Positions 17,856 to 27,479 of a DNA stretch of 64,000 nt are shown here, one piece after another. Both the position numbers and the translations under genes were made by a program. Numbering within the stretch: the stretch's first letter is position 1; each line of letters opens with the position of its first letter. The notes below the pieces were generated by a model that saw nothing but the letters and a program-made list of their open reading frames with translations, was not told the origin of the DNA and did not search any database. The stretch lies in NCBI GenBank assembly GCA_965218775.1, contig CBDCLS010000004.1:1178001-1242000 (forward strand), given 5' to 3'. This stretch comes from CAUZIZ01 sp965218775. GTDB taxonomy: Bacteria > Acidobacteriota > UBA6911 > RPQK01 > JAJDTT01.

Positions 17856-19106
17856 ATGCAAAAATACTCCTTTCTCAACCTCGTCCGTAACGCCTTCAGC
17901 TACCACGAGAACTGGCAGCGAGCCTGGCGAAGTCCCGAGCCTAAATCCGAATACGACGTAGTGATTGTAGGCGGCGGCGGCCATGGTCTGGCCACGGCTT
18001 ATTACCTGGTCAAGGAACATCAGATCAGCAGCGTAGCCGTCCTCGAGAAGGGCTTCGTGGGAGGCGGCAACACCGGACGCAACACCGAAATCGTCCGCTC
18101 CAACTACCTCTGGGACGAGGCTGCCCACATCTACGAGTTTTCGCTGAAGCTGTGGGAGGGCCTGACCCAGGAGCTGAACTTCAACCTGATGTTCAGCCAG
18201 CGTGGCCTTCTGAGCCTGGGGCACACACTTCAGGATCTGCGGGACATCCAGCGTCGGGTCAACGCTAATATCCTCAACGGCATCGACAGCGAGTACGTTA
18301 CCCCGGAGCAAATCAAGGAACTGGTGCCGATCATCGATATCTCCCCCGATGCCCGTTACCCGATCCTGGGCGCTTCCCTCCAGCGACGGGGCGGAACCGC
18401 TCGGCACGACGCCTTGGCCTGGGGATTGGCCCGCGCGGCCGATTCGGTCGGGGTCGACATCATCCAGAACTGTGAGGTAACGGGTATCCGCCGAAAAGGG
18501 GGAGCCGTCAAGGGCGTCGAAACCTCCAGGGGATTCATCAAGGCTGGAAAGGTAGGCTGCGTCACCGCGGGCAACTCGGGGGTTGTAGCTGCCATGGCAG
18601 GTCTGCGCTTGCCGCTTGAGAGCCGCCCGCTGCAGGCCTGTGTATCGGAACCCATTAAGCCCGCGCTTAACATGGTGGTGATGTCCAACGCCGTGCACGC
18701 CTACATCAGCCAGACCGACCGGGGCGAGCTCCTATGCGGAGCCGGAGTGGACTCCTATAACGGCTACGCGCAGCGTGGCAGCCCCTCCACTCTGGAGCAC
18801 GCCCTGAGCGCAATCGTGGAGATGTTCCCCCAATTCAGCCGGGTCCGCATGCTGCGGCAGTGGGCCGGGACTGTTGACACCTGTCCGGATGCTTGCCCCA
18901 TCATCGGCCTGACTCCGGTGAAGGGGCTTTATTTCAACTGCGGTTGGGGTACTGGAGGCTACAAATCGACACCCGGTTCGGGCTGGGTCTTCGCCTACAC
19001 CATCGCTCAGGACCGGCCTCACGAGCTCAACCAGCCCTTTTCGCTGGAGCGTTTCACAACCGGACACCTTATCGACGAGCACGGGGCCGCCGGCGTCGCG
19101 CACTGA
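17856..19106 (+). CDS. soxB: Sarcosine oxidase beta subunit
   Basis: 416 residues. FAD-binding fold VVIVGGGGHGLATAYYLV (about 32-49), the beta-subunit block GNTGRNTEIVRSNYLWDE (about 71-88) and the C-terminal GWGTGGYKSTPGSGW are all characteristic of SoxB. In the heterotetramer this subunit oxidatively demethylates sarcosine with FAD and FMN. It is the first gene of soxBDAG on the plus strand. The next gene follows after 29 bases. Confidence 0.95.
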   Translation: MQKYSFLNLVRNAFSYHENWQRAWRSPEPKSEYDVVIVGGGGHGLATAYYLVKEHQISSVAVLEKGFVGGGNTGRNTEIVRSNYLWDEAAHIYEFSLKLWEGLTQELNFNLMFSQRGLLSLGHTLQDLRDIQRRVNANILNGIDSEYVTPEQIKELVPIIDISPDARYPILGASLQRRGGTARHDALAWGLARAADSVGVDIIQNCEVTGIRRKGGAVKGVETSRGFIKAGKVGCVTAGNSGVVAAMAGLRLPLESRPLQACVSEPIKPALNMVVMSNAVHAYISQTDRGELLCGAGVDSYNGYAQRGSPSTLEHALSAIVEMFPQFSRVRMLRQWAGTVDTCPDACPIIGLTPVKGLYFNCGWGTGGYKSTPGSGWVFAYTIAQDRPHELNQPFSLERFTTGHLIDEHGAAGVAH

Positions 19107-19135
19107 GGGTCTTCGGTGAACCGAGGAGAACCGTA

Positions 19136-19417
19136 TTGTTGCTGATTGAGTGTCCCTGGTGTGGTCCTCGAGAGGAATCGGAGTTCAGCTACTCCGGCGA
19201 GGCCCACATCGTCCGCCCTTTGCAGCCAGAAGAGTTGTCTGACGAAGAGTGGGGCGATTACTTGTTCTTTCGCAAGAACCTCAGAGGTAGGCATCTAGAG
19301 CAGTGGAACCACGCCTCGGGTTGCCGCCGCTACTTCAACGCAGAGCGGGATACCGTGACCAACGGAATCAAGTCGGTCTATAAGCCGGGTGAGTCTCCAC
19401 CAGGGGACAATTCATGA
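19136..19417 (+). CDS. soxD: Sarcosine oxidase delta subunit
   Basis: 93 residues. The start is set at TTG 19136 because GAGGAGAA lies 5 bases upstream and the family begins just here; no ATG is available at the right place. Zinc-type ligands are visible as CPWCG near the N-terminus and HASGC near residue 60, plus the family block RHLEQWNHASGCRRYFN. It ends in ATGA overlapping the start of soxA. Confidence 0.9.
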   Translation: MLLIECPWCGPREESEFSYSGEAHIVRPLQPEELSDEEWGDYLFFRKNLRGRHLEQWNHASGCRRYFNAERDTVTNGIKSVYKPGESPPGDNS

Positions 19418-22400
19418 GCCAGCCTTATCGGCTCGCCTCGGGTGGCCAGATCGAGCGCAGCCGTCCGCTGAGATTTCTTTTCAACGGTAAAGCTCTTAGC
19501 GGGTATCACGGCGATACCCTGGCTTCCGCGCTGCTGGCGAACGGCGTCCATCTGGTCGCTCGCAGCATGAAGTATCACCGCCCCAGAGGGATTGTTGCGG
19601 CAGGTGTTGAGGAACCCAACGCGATTGTCCAGGTTGAAGAAGGAGCCCATACCCAGCCCAACCTGGTGGCTACCCAGGTAGAGTTGTATGAAGGGCTGGT
19701 TGCCAGCAGCGTCAACGTTTCGCCCAGCGTCGACTTTGATTTGCGCGCCGTCCATGGGTGGTTCGCTCGGCTCATGCCACCCGGATTTTTCTACAAGACC
19801 TTCATGTGGCCGCCGGGGTTCTGGCGACACTACGAGCACCAGATCCGTAAAGCGGCTGGCTTTGGCGTCATACCCGACGCTCCCGACCCCGACGACTACG
19901 ACCACATGAATATCCATTGCGATGTTCTCGTGATAGGAGCGGGACCCGCCGGTCTGGCTGCGGCAGTGGAAGCAGGACGGAGCGAGGCCCGGGTGATCCT
20001 GCTGGACGAACGTTCGGATCTGGGAGGGAGTCTGCTGGGTAGCCGTACCCAGATCAACCAGGCGCCGGCGTCAGAATGGGCAGCAGCGACGGCTGCCGAG
20101 CTCGCCAGTATGCCCGAGGTCCGAGTCCTGACCCGAACCACCGCCGTCGGATACTACGAGCACAATTTCCTGCTGGCATTGGAGCGTTGTGCCGACCATC
20201 TACCGCCGGGGCAGAGTCAGGGACCGCGCCAGAGACTGTGGCGTATTCGTGCCCGACAGGTAGTGCTGGCGACAGGTGCCATCGAGCGGCCGCTGGTCTT
20301 CTCCAACAACGATCGGCCTGGCATCATGCTGGCTTCCGGAGTTTCAGAGTATATCAACCGGTATTCCGTACTCCCTGGCTCTCGCGCCGTGGTGTTTACA
20401 AACAACGACAGCGCCTATCAGACCGCTTACGATCTCTTGGACGCCGGAGCCTCGGTAGAGGTGATCGTCGACGCCCGTCCGCCCAGCGCGTGCACTGCCC
20501 GTGCTCAAGAGCGTGGCCTCGACGTGATCAACCAGCAAGTCGTCTTCAACACCAGGGGCAAGAAGAGGATTCGAGGAGTCCAGCTCAAATCCCTGAGCGA
20601 GGATGGTAGGACTCTCAGCGGCCCACCTTGCACCGTGGACTGCGACCTTTTGGCAATCTCGGGTGGCTGGAGTCCCACCGTGCAGCTTCACGCTCAGGCG
20701 CGTGGAAAACCGCGTTACGATGTCGAGAAAGCGTGCTTCGTTCCCTCAGAGCCGGTCCAAGCCGAACGATCGGTTGGCGCAGCCAGAGGGAGCTTTGACC
20801 TGAGCGTCTGTCTGGTCGAAGGGTTGGAGGGAGGCGCTGCTGCGGCCCAGGCGGCCGGCTATGGAGAAGGTGCGCCTTCGCAGTCGCCACCAGCCGTTGA
20901 TCCGGTAGCTGGCGATCCCATACGGCCCCTCTGGGTGGTTCCCTCATCTAAGCCCATTTCTCGGGCTCCAAAGCAGTTCCTGGATTCCCAGATGGACGTC
21001 ACATCCGCCGACATTCTGGTGGCAGCGCGAGAGGGGTATGATTCGATCGAATACGTCAAGCGCTATACCACCCTGGGCATGGGTCCAGACCAGGGAAAGC
21101 TGGGAAACGTCAATGGTATTGCCCTCTTGGCGGAGCACCTCGGCACAGACCTCGGCTCGATCGGCACCACAACCTTTCGGCCGATGTATACTCCAGTCAC
21201 CTGCGGAGCCATGTCGGGTGGGGAGCAGCGTGATCTCTTCGATCCAATCCGTAAGACCTCCATTCACGAGTGGCACGTCCAGCGCGGTGCCCTCTTCGAA
21301 AACGTGGGACAGTGGAAGCGGCCCTGGTACTTTCCCCGGTCAGGCGAGTCCCTGGAAGAGGCCGTCAACCGAGAGTGCCTGGCGGTTCGCAGAAGTGCCG
21401 GTGTTCTCGATGCCTCGACTCTAGGAAAGATCGACATCCAGGGACCCGATGCCAACCTTTTCCTGAATCGGGTCTACACGAATCCCTTCTTGAAGGTCCC
21501 GGTGGGCCGGTGTCGCTATGGCTTGATGCTCGACGAGAACGGAATGGTCATCGACGACGGAGTGACCGCACGGTTAGGCGAGAACCACTATCTGATGCAC
21601 ACTACCACGGGCGGCGCGGCCCACATCATGTCGTGGTTGGAACTCTGGCTGCAGACGGAATGGCCGCAGCTGAAGGTCTATATGACCTCGGTGACCGACC
21701 ACTGGGCGACGGTTTCTGTCTGCGGACCCAGCAGCCGTCAAATTTTGGAGGAGCTGTGCGACGATATCGACTTCAGTGGCGAAGTCTTCCCCTTCATGGC
21801 CGCCCGCGGAGGGACGGTTGACGGTGTCCCTGCCCGGATCTTCAGAATCAGCTTCACGGGTGAGCTGACCTACGAAATCAATGTCAACGCCAATTGGGGG
21901 CGTCAGGTTTGGGAAGCCGTAATGGCCGCCGGCGAGAAGTCCGAGATCACCCCCTTTGGCACTGAGGCCATGCATATCCTTCGGGCTGAGAAGGGATACA
22001 TCATCGTGGGGCAGGATACGGACGGCTCCGTGACGCCCGTCGACCTGGGGTTGGACCACATGGTCGGCAAGAACAAAGATTTTCTGGGCAAGCGTTCCCT
22101 CTTTCGTTCCTACCTGGTACGCGACGACCGCAAGCAGTTGGTTGGACTCCTGACCGAGGAACCTCAGGAGGTGTTGCCCGAAGGCGGGCAGATCGTGGAC
22201 GATCCCTCGGCACCACTGCCGAGGCCCATGCTGGGCCACGTGACCTCGTCTTACTACAGTGCCGCCCTGGGGCATTCCATCGCACTGGCGCTGGTCAAAG
22301 GGGGGCATTCGCGAATGGGCGAAATTGTTCGTGTCCAGAACTTCGACGGTAAGACCCTCGCCGCCAAGATCAGTAGCCCAGTTTTCTATGATCCCGAGGG

Positions 22401-22419
22401 AGAGCGCCAGAATGTCTGA
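19414..22419 (+). CDS. soxA: Sarcosine oxidase alpha subunit
   Basis: 1001 residues, the usual size. Order: N-terminal ferredoxin-like domain without iron ligands (LRFLFNGKALSGYHGDTLAS), dinucleotide-binding domain (VLVIGAGPAGLAAAVEAGR, about 170-188), a middle substrate-channel region, and a C-terminal GcvT-like tetrahydrofolate domain (about 600-1000, with GMVIDDGVTARLGENHYLMH and TPFGTEAMHILRAEKGYI). The folate domain captures formaldehyde as 5,10-methylene-THF. Overlaps soxD by 4 bases and soxG by 8. Confidence 0.96.
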   Translation: MSQPYRLASGGQIERSRPLRFLFNGKALSGYHGDTLASALLANGVHLVARSMKYHRPRGIVAAGVEEPNAIVQVEEGAHTQPNLVATQVELYEGLVASSVNVSPSVDFDLRAVHGWFARLMPPGFFYKTFMWPPGFWRHYEHQIRKAAGFGVIPDAPDPDDYDHMNIHCDVLVIGAGPAGLAAAVEAGRSEARVILLDERSDLGGSLLGSRTQINQAPASEWAAATAAELASMPEVRVLTRTTAVGYYEHNFLLALERCADHLPPGQSQGPRQRLWRIRARQVVLATGAIERPLVFSNNDRPGIMLASGVSEYINRYSVLPGSRAVVFTNNDSAYQTAYDLLDAGASVEVIVDARPPSACTARAQERGLDVINQQVVFNTRGKKRIRGVQLKSLSEDGRTLSGPPCTVDCDLLAISGGWSPTVQLHAQARGKPRYDVEKACFVPSEPVQAERSVGAARGSFDLSVCLVEGLEGGAAAAQAAGYGEGAPSQSPPAVDPVAGDPIRPLWVVPSSKPISRAPKQFLDSQMDVTSADILVAAREGYDSIEYVKRYTTLGMGPDQGKLGNVNGIALLAEHLGTDLGSIGTTTFRPMYTPVTCGAMSGGEQRDLFDPIRKTSIHEWHVQRGALFENVGQWKRPWYFPRSGESLEEAVNRECLAVRRSAGVLDASTLGKIDIQGPDANLFLNRVYTNPFLKVPVGRCRYGLMLDENGMVIDDGVTARLGENHYLMHTTTGGAAHIMSWLELWLQTEWPQLKVYMTSVTDHWATVSVCGPSSRQILEELCDDIDFSGEVFPFMAARGGTVDGVPARIFRISFTGELTYEINVNANWGRQVWEAVMAAGEKSEITPFGTEAMHILRAEKGYIIVGQDTDGSVTPVDLGLDHMVGKNKDFLGKRSLFRSYLVRDDRKQLVGLLTEEPQEVLPEGGQIVDDPSAPLPRPMLGHVTSSYYSAALGHSIALALVKGGHSRMGEIVRVQNFDGKTLAAKISSPVFYDPEGERQNV

Positions 22420-23032
22420 GGTCAGACGAGAGTCTCCGCTGACGGGGTTCTTCTCCACGGGACGAGAAGCAGGGGCTGGCAGTCCCGGTGTGACGGTCAT
22501 CGAGTGTCCGTTCCTTGGCTACGTAAACCTGCGAGGCGATCTGAACGATGCTTCGTTTATGGACGCAGTCAACAGGGTGCTCGGAGTCGCCCTTCCTTCC
22601 AGCCCCAATTCCCTGGTTGAAACCGATGATCTTACCGTTTGTTGGTTGGGACCCGACGAATGGTTGGCGATCGTCCGTCCCGACAGTGAGACCGAGATCA
22701 TCACGGCTTTGCGAGAATCGGTGGCCGCCCTCCACGCCGCCGTCACCGATACTACCGGTGGCTACACGATGCTCAACCTATCCGGTAGTCGTGCCCGTGA
22801 CCTGCTGGCCAAGGGGTGTCCCCTAGACCTTCACCCCAGGGCTTTCGCCCCTGGGCAGTGCGCCCAGACCAACCTGGCCAAGACTGCGATCCTGCTTATT
22901 CCGCGCTCCAACAACTCTGATCCGCAATCCTTCGATGTAGTCGTTCGACGTAGCTTTGTCGACTATCTGGCCCACTGGTTCGAGCACTCGGCTAGTGAAT
23001 ACGGGTGTGTGATCGGCGGCGGCGACGCCTGA
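22412..23032 (+). CDS. soxG: Sarcosine oxidase gamma subunit
   Basis: 206 residues. The start is the ATG at 22412, overlapping the soxA end by 8 bases. The GcvT-like fold of SoxG is recognisable from LTVCWLGPDEWLAI, DTTGGYTMLNLSGSRARDLL and DVVVRRSFVDYLAHWFEHSA. It completes a four-subunit enzyme. No transporter or glyA lies next to the operon in this window. Confidence 0.92.
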   Translation: MSEVRRESPLTGFFSTGREAGAGSPGVTVIECPFLGYVNLRGDLNDASFMDAVNRVLGVALPSSPNSLVETDDLTVCWLGPDEWLAIVRPDSETEIITALRESVAALHAAVTDTTGGYTMLNLSGSRARDLLAKGCPLDLHPRAFAPGQCAQTNLAKTAILLIPRSNNSDPQSFDVVVRRSFVDYLAHWFEHSASEYGCVIGGGDA

Positions 23033-23039
23033 GTGACCG

Positions 23040-23205
23040 CGCGTCTTTCTGGTGGACGACGGGCGGCATGTTGCCCCGCTCTACCAGTTCGCTCCCCCAC
23101 TGACGCCGAAGGACTTCGTAACCACCGTCGATCAGCTGGTGGAGAGCGGCATCGACACTTCGAATCTGATCCGGTCGACTACTGACTCCGGCACGCGGGA
23201 TCAAG
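23040..23205 (+). pseudogene. N-terminal remnant of an unassigned exported-type protein
   Basis: Directly after soxG, one frame reads RVFLVDDGRHVAPLYQFAPP, LTPKDFVTTVDQLVESGIDT, then loses sense. The well-formed block looks like the beginning of a protein but has no start codon before it, and the frame runs into the 3' end of the convergent membrane protein gene. No function is assigned; read as a genomic scar. Confidence 0.35.
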
Positions 23206-24742
23206 GGATGGGCCGATTCCAGACTCGAGCCTCTTCGCCGTCGGGTAGCCGCCAGCTGGCGACGACGGGCCAGCCTTCTGAAGTCAACTTGTCGTAGATA
23301 TCCTGGTTGAATGAAGTGAGGTAGGAAATCCCCTGAAATCCCGTTTTCCCAACAATTACGTCCACTGAGCCAATCCCATCGGCCGAGTTCGGCGTTTGCC
23401 CCAGGCGTATCACCTCGAGGTCCTGGCCCTGACGGAGCGCAATCAGCTTCAGCGCAGAAGGGTGGAAGTGGGCCAGATCCGGTACGAATCCGACCTTGGC
23501 CCCAGGGGCAATGGATCTCAGAAGCTCGGTATAACGCCAGTTCTCCTGCGCCGGTGGCCCCGCCACGTCGTAGTAGTTTGATGTATAGAGCACCCACTCC
23601 TGTCTGAGGCTGCGATAATCGGTGTCGTCTCCGACTTCAAAAAGTGCAATCTTCCCAGGAACCAAGGGGAAGGAGAAGGAGAGTGTCAGGAACTGGACAA
23701 GAGCGAGGACGAGAATGGCCGGTGCGGCGCGGGAGGATCCCCAGGCGTATATCAGCAGCAACGCTGCCAAGCAGGCCAGGGGCATGGCGTAGCAAGGATC
23801 CTTGGGCGGCAGAAGGGTAAGCAGGAGCAATCCGCCTGCGAAGCCCACCCATATGAGTTGCAGCGCCGCAGGAAGTTGGCGCCTTCGAGCCCACAGTCTG
23901 GCAAGGGCCCACACAAAGAGTAGTGTCAAAGGAAGAAACAGATAGTAGCTGGCGAGGACCCGGGGGTAGTAGATCCAACCCAGGAGGCTGTCGATTCCGG
24001 GATCCTGTTCCCAGACGGCCGCCTCGGAGGTCGTCTGAAAACGCAGCGACAGCGTCTTCAGATTGGGCAGATACCACCACAAGACCAGCGGAGCCGAAAG
24101 GATCCCGGCATCTAGCAAGTTCAGAACTGAGCGCTTCCTATCCTCCGACTTGAGCAAGCAGTACACGACTGGAAACAGAAGAAACAACACAAACGTCCAC
24201 TTGGTCAGCATCCCAGCGGCAGCGACAAGTCCGAGGAGCAAGCTGAGACTTCTCTTCAGGAGGAGATCGCTTCTGACCAGAAGATAGAGTGCTGCCAACA
24301 CCCAGCCGCAGAGAGAGACATCGAGCAGGGAAACGCGACTCGTCCAAGCCACCAGGGGTAGGAGCAAAGGCAGCAGCCCGGCCCACACGGCCGTCCGGGC
24401 AGGAAGCAGGCACTGGATGGCGAGGGCCCTGCTGCAGAATGCCAACAACAAGAGACCCGGGAGGTTCGCCAACAGCGGTAGTAACTTGGGTCCAGTCCAG
24501 AAGCGCAGTACCAGGGCCTCTTGCAAATAGTAGAGCGGAGGATAGTAACTGCTAAGACCAGAGAATCCCTCGAGCACACCACCGTCCTGGAATAGCCTCA
24601 GGTATTCCCACCCCTTGATCTGATGGTGTGCCATATCCCAGACCGGTGGACGGTTGTCCAGGAACGTCCAGACGACATGGATGGCCAGCACTGATCCTAG
24701 CGACGCCAACCAGAGGAATCGATCGGAAATGACAACGCGCAT
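23201..24742 (-). CDS. Polytopic membrane glycosyltransferase, GT39/ArnT-like
   Basis: 513 residues with about ten hydrophobic helices across residues 10-360 and a soluble C-terminal portion. The first periplasmic loop holds VWDMAHHQIKGWEYL, the acidic loop seen in dolichyl/undecaprenyl-phosphate-sugar mannosyltransferases and ArnT-type enzymes. It would transfer a sugar from a polyprenyl-phosphate donor to a lipid or protein outside the membrane. The acceptor is unknown. The same-strand neighbour upstream (24885-26573) is of the same type. Confidence 0.8.
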   Translation of the reverse strand: MRVVISDRFLWLASLGSVLAIHVVWTFLDNRPPVWDMAHHQIKGWEYLRLFQDGGVLEGFSGLSSYYPPLYYLQEALVLRFWTGPKLLPLLANLPGLLLLAFCSRALAIQCLLPARTAVWAGLLPLLLPLVAWTSRVSLLDVSLCGWVLAALYLLVRSDLLLKRSLSLLLGLVAAAGMLTKWTFVLFLLFPVVYCLLKSEDRKRSVLNLLDAGILSAPLVLWWYLPNLKTLSLRFQTTSEAAVWEQDPGIDSLLGWIYYPRVLASYYLFLPLTLLFVWALARLWARRRQLPAALQLIWVGFAGGLLLLTLLPPKDPCYAMPLACLAALLLIYAWGSSRAAPAILVLALVQFLTLSFSFPLVPGKIALFEVGDDTDYRSLRQEWVLYTSNYYDVAGPPAQENWRYTELLRSIAPGAKVGFVPDLAHFHPSALKLIALRQGQDLEVIRLGQTPNSADGIGSVDVIVGKTGFQGISYLTSFNQDIYDKLTSEGWPVVASWRLPDGEEARVWNRPIP

Positions 24743-24773
24743 GATTCACCGAGCTTCCAGGTTCGAGATGGGG

Positions 24774-24854
24774 CGTAGCGGTGGCCTCCGATCCGCCGTG
24801 AGTCGAGCCAAAGGCTCGAAAGAAGAATACTTCGGCCTGGACGCCAAAGCTACG
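24774..24854. repeat. Nested-stem intergenic repeat, copy C
   Basis: Orientation opposite to A and B: CGTAGCGGTGGCCTCCG, inner hairpin CGAGCCAAAGGCTCG, return arm CTTCGGCCTGGACGCCAAAG then CTACG. Sits between two same-strand glycosyltransferase genes. Confidence 0.85.
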
Positions 24855-24884
24855 TCCGACCAAGTGATCACTATCGGGCTGTCC

Positions 24885-26573
24885 CTACCAGTGGGTTTCC
24901 GGTTCTGGGATCGGTCCCGTATAGGTCTTCTTCACCCGGAAGATGTTGAACCATTCCCAGGGCTCTCCACTGCTTGGACCAAAGGGCAGGATCCCCCATC
25001 CCGTACTGTAGAACCCGGCATGGGAAGTAAAATCCAGGATCCTGATGGGACTGTCCACTTGTGCCTTTCGCTGCTCAAGCAAGTCGAGGTATTCATCCGA
25101 GTCGAATAGTGTGACCCAGGGGGTTGCCATGTATGGCTTCACGATGAGGTCACCGACCTTGGGCTCGTTACCTATTCGGCGCAAGATCCTGGCTCCGTTG
25201 GTGTCCATGTAGTAGCGAAACCCCCATTCCCCGGTGTACCAGATGGTTCGCCCCTCCTCGGCGTACTGACTGGCGATGTCCCGGGATGTCTGCCGATAGA
25301 CGTTGGCAAACTGATAGTCGGCGTGGGCGATCGTCACGGAATAGACTGCCGTCAGACCGACACTCAACCAGAGTAGATTCCTCAACAGATACTGGCTTTG
25401 TAAGCGGCGCTCCAGATGGGCAATCCAGAGGAGGATAGTGGGAGGCAGAGCCAGGGCGGCGTAGCGCACCGACCCGGAGTAGTAGAGGACCAGGCAGATT
25501 GCGAGCGCTCCCCAGAACCAGAGGCTCAAGAGGACCCAGGAGGCCCGGTTCTCCGATGAAAGAGGATGGACGGTCTCTCGTACAAACGCCCAGACCACGG
25601 ATAGCCCAGAGGCGAACAGGACAGAAAAAAGACAGATGTGGGTCCAGCTCCAGTCTTCCCACCACAGGTAGAACGGGACGAAGCACAAGAGGAAGACCCA
25701 GATGAAGACGCGCAGACTGATGCGTCCGGCGAACGCCCACCACAGTGCCAGGGGAAAGAGAAAGGTCCCTCCCAGGTTCAGGACGAAGCTCAGGATCCTT
25801 TGAGCCAGTCCCTCCCAGGAGAAAGCGGCCCGCTTGGCCATGTGGAGTGCCGTGCTAGCCAGGACGAACCGGTCGTAGTGAAGGTAGGCTCTAAAGTACC
25901 AGAGGATCCAGACCAGGAGTGGGAGCGCGAGGATCAAGGCCCAATACCAGGAGATTCGCGAGGAATTCCGATCCAACAACAAATGAGCTCCCATCAGCAG
26001 GATCAAACCGACGGTCAGAAGCGAGATGAAGCTGGCCGCTACCAGGGACAGGGCACACACGAGCCAGTCCCAGCGATTGGCACTTCCGTCCCGAATGCGC
26101 AGGAAACGGGACAGAGCCAGTATCCAGAACGTCCAGAAGGGGACGTCCGACATCAGCGTGTGACTCAACATCAGGAATGCGGGTGCCAGCAGCAGTAGAC
26201 ATGCCGCCGCCAAGGGAAATCGGGTGTAGCGGCGTGCGAGGTCGTAGAATCCGAATCCCGCCAGGATCGGGAAGATCAGAAAACTCAAGTGGTAGATCCA
26301 CTCACTCTGGCTTCCCGTCACCGCCATGATCAGTGCCAGATAGTAGCTGGTCAGAGGAAGGTGGCTGTGACTAGCGGCGTCCGATGCCCCCATCCCCTCG
26401 AACACCGGCAAGTAGTCATAGGGAAAGAACGGCTTGCGGAGAGCGTTCTCAGCGACCTCCAGGTAGATCCGGTCATCGATGTGAAAGGCCTGAGAGAGAA
26501 AGGGAAGATGCGTCACCCCGACCAGCAGGATCAGGATCGCAGAAGGTGGAAATCTAGACAGCAAGGTGAGCAC
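24885..26573 (-). CDS. Polytopic membrane glycosyltransferase, GT39-like
   Basis: 562 residues, about ten to twelve hydrophobic segments between residues 10 and 420 and a soluble C-terminus (about 430-562). The first external loop carries HIDDRIYLEVAENAL, the DD-containing acidic loop typical of polyprenyl-phosphate-dependent glycosyltransferases. It stands upstream of a second such gene and downstream of a vapBC pair and the radical-SAM cluster, all on the minus strand, suggesting a role in making or decorating a surface glycoconjugate (inference). Confidence 0.82.
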   Translation of the reverse strand: MLTLLSRFPPSAILILLVGVTHLPFLSQAFHIDDRIYLEVAENALRKPFFPYDYLPVFEGMGASDAASHSHLPLTSYYLALIMAVTGSQSEWIYHLSFLIFPILAGFGFYDLARRYTRFPLAAACLLLLAPAFLMLSHTLMSDVPFWTFWILALSRFLRIRDGSANRWDWLVCALSLVAASFISLLTVGLILLMGAHLLLDRNSSRISWYWALILALPLLVWILWYFRAYLHYDRFVLASTALHMAKRAAFSWEGLAQRILSFVLNLGGTFLFPLALWWAFAGRISLRVFIWVFLLCFVPFYLWWEDWSWTHICLFSVLFASGLSVVWAFVRETVHPLSSENRASWVLLSLWFWGALAICLVLYYSGSVRYAALALPPTILLWIAHLERRLQSQYLLRNLLWLSVGLTAVYSVTIAHADYQFANVYRQTSRDIASQYAEEGRTIWYTGEWGFRYYMDTNGARILRRIGNEPKVGDLIVKPYMATPWVTLFDSDEYLDLLEQRKAQVDSPIRILDFTSHAGFYSTGWGILPFGPSSGEPWEWFNIFRVKKTYTGPIPEPETHW

Positions 26574-26744
26574 AAGCTTCTATTCTCATGGTTCAGGTTC
26601 CCTTTGTCGATGTATTGCCCTGCGACCCCTGCGACCCACCCCTTCGCTCCAGTTCAGGCTGGTTGAGATCTCACGAATCTACACTTGCGAACTGTAGCTG
26701 GTGGGAGGTAGCCGTTATCAGTGGCCGGCTTGCAGCGGCCGACC

Positions 26745-27158
26745 TCAACTCCGATTGGTTCGTCCAAAGTCTTCGAGCGCAACCGCGACGGCAGGGAAAG
26801 CTGTCTGTATTCTTTTATCCAGCGTAACCAAGGGAACTTGCAGACTCTGGGCGAGGGCCACGAACTCGCAGTCGTACGCACTGCAGTTACTCTCGTCGGC
26901 CAGGCGCAGCACATCCAGGCTGGGGACCTCGAACTCGTGATCCCTGAGCTGCGCTTCGGCTGCCTCCATCACCCGAAGCGCAGCTTGCAGTTTCAGATGT
27001 CGCAGCCTGACCTGAATTGCGAGGACATTGCCGAACTCACTGCGCCAAAGAATGGGTGCCACCCACTCGGAGTCCTTCCGTAGGGCATCTTCGGCCTGTT
27101 TCGAGCGCTCTGTCTCGAGGTAGAGAGAAGCGATGATGTTGGTGTCGACTGCAATCAC
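26745..27158 (-). CDS. vapC: VapC-type PIN-domain toxin
   Basis: 137 residues. PIN-domain acidic residues are in place: Asp in MIAVDTN, Glu in WRSEFGN, Asp in SAYDCEFVALA and Asp in TLDKRI. By family knowledge an RNase, often against tRNA, held inactive by its antitoxin. The start overlaps the antitoxin's end by 4 bases. It appears intact, unlike the vapC fragment at 12.1 kb. Confidence 0.9.
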   Translation of the reverse strand: MIAVDTNIIASLYLETERSKQAEDALRKDSEWVAPILWRSEFGNVLAIQVRLRHLKLQAALRVMEAAEAQLRDHEFEVPSLDVLRLADESNCSAYDCEFVALAQSLQVPLVTLDKRIQTAFPAVAVALEDFGRTNRS

Positions 27159-27397
27159 CGTCTTCCCGCAACCTTTGCTTCTATCAGTTCCTTAACACTG
27201 AGAAGTGTGCCAGCAGACAACCGTCGCAGCTGTCGAGCCCTCTGCAGTATCTCCTCCTCAGAGACCCTGGTGCCACTCAGTGCTCTTTCGATGCAAACGA
27301 TGATCTCGCTATTGATACTACGCCTGTGCAGCGTGGCAGCTTCCTTGAGCCGTTCGTACAATTCGTCGGGAATCTTCTTCAGGGTGATCGTAGCCAT
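27155..27397 (-). CDS. vapB: Ribbon-helix-helix antitoxin (FitA/VapB-like)
   Basis: 80 residues: N-terminal beta strand ATITLKKIP, then helices DELYERLKEAATLHRRSIN and SEIIVCIERAL of a ribbon-helix-helix fold, then a C-terminal helix that would mask VapC. Precedes and overlaps the toxin gene by 4 bases; such proteins usually repress their own operon as dimers. Confidence 0.88.
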   Translation of the reverse strand: MATITLKKIPDELYERLKEAATLHRRSINSEIIVCIERALSGTRVSEEEILQRARQLRRLSAGTLLSVKELIEAKVAGRR

Positions 27398-27479
27398 ATC
27401 GGTTCCAGAATGGAACCATTCTATTGAATGCTGGTTCGACTTGTCCAGCGTGGGGCTTCCCGCAATCCCTATCAGGATC

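Noticed and set aside
18893..19135. Longer N-terminus for soxD
   Set aside because: It overlaps soxB in another frame; SoxD homology begins at the TTG start with GAGGAGAA ahead of it.
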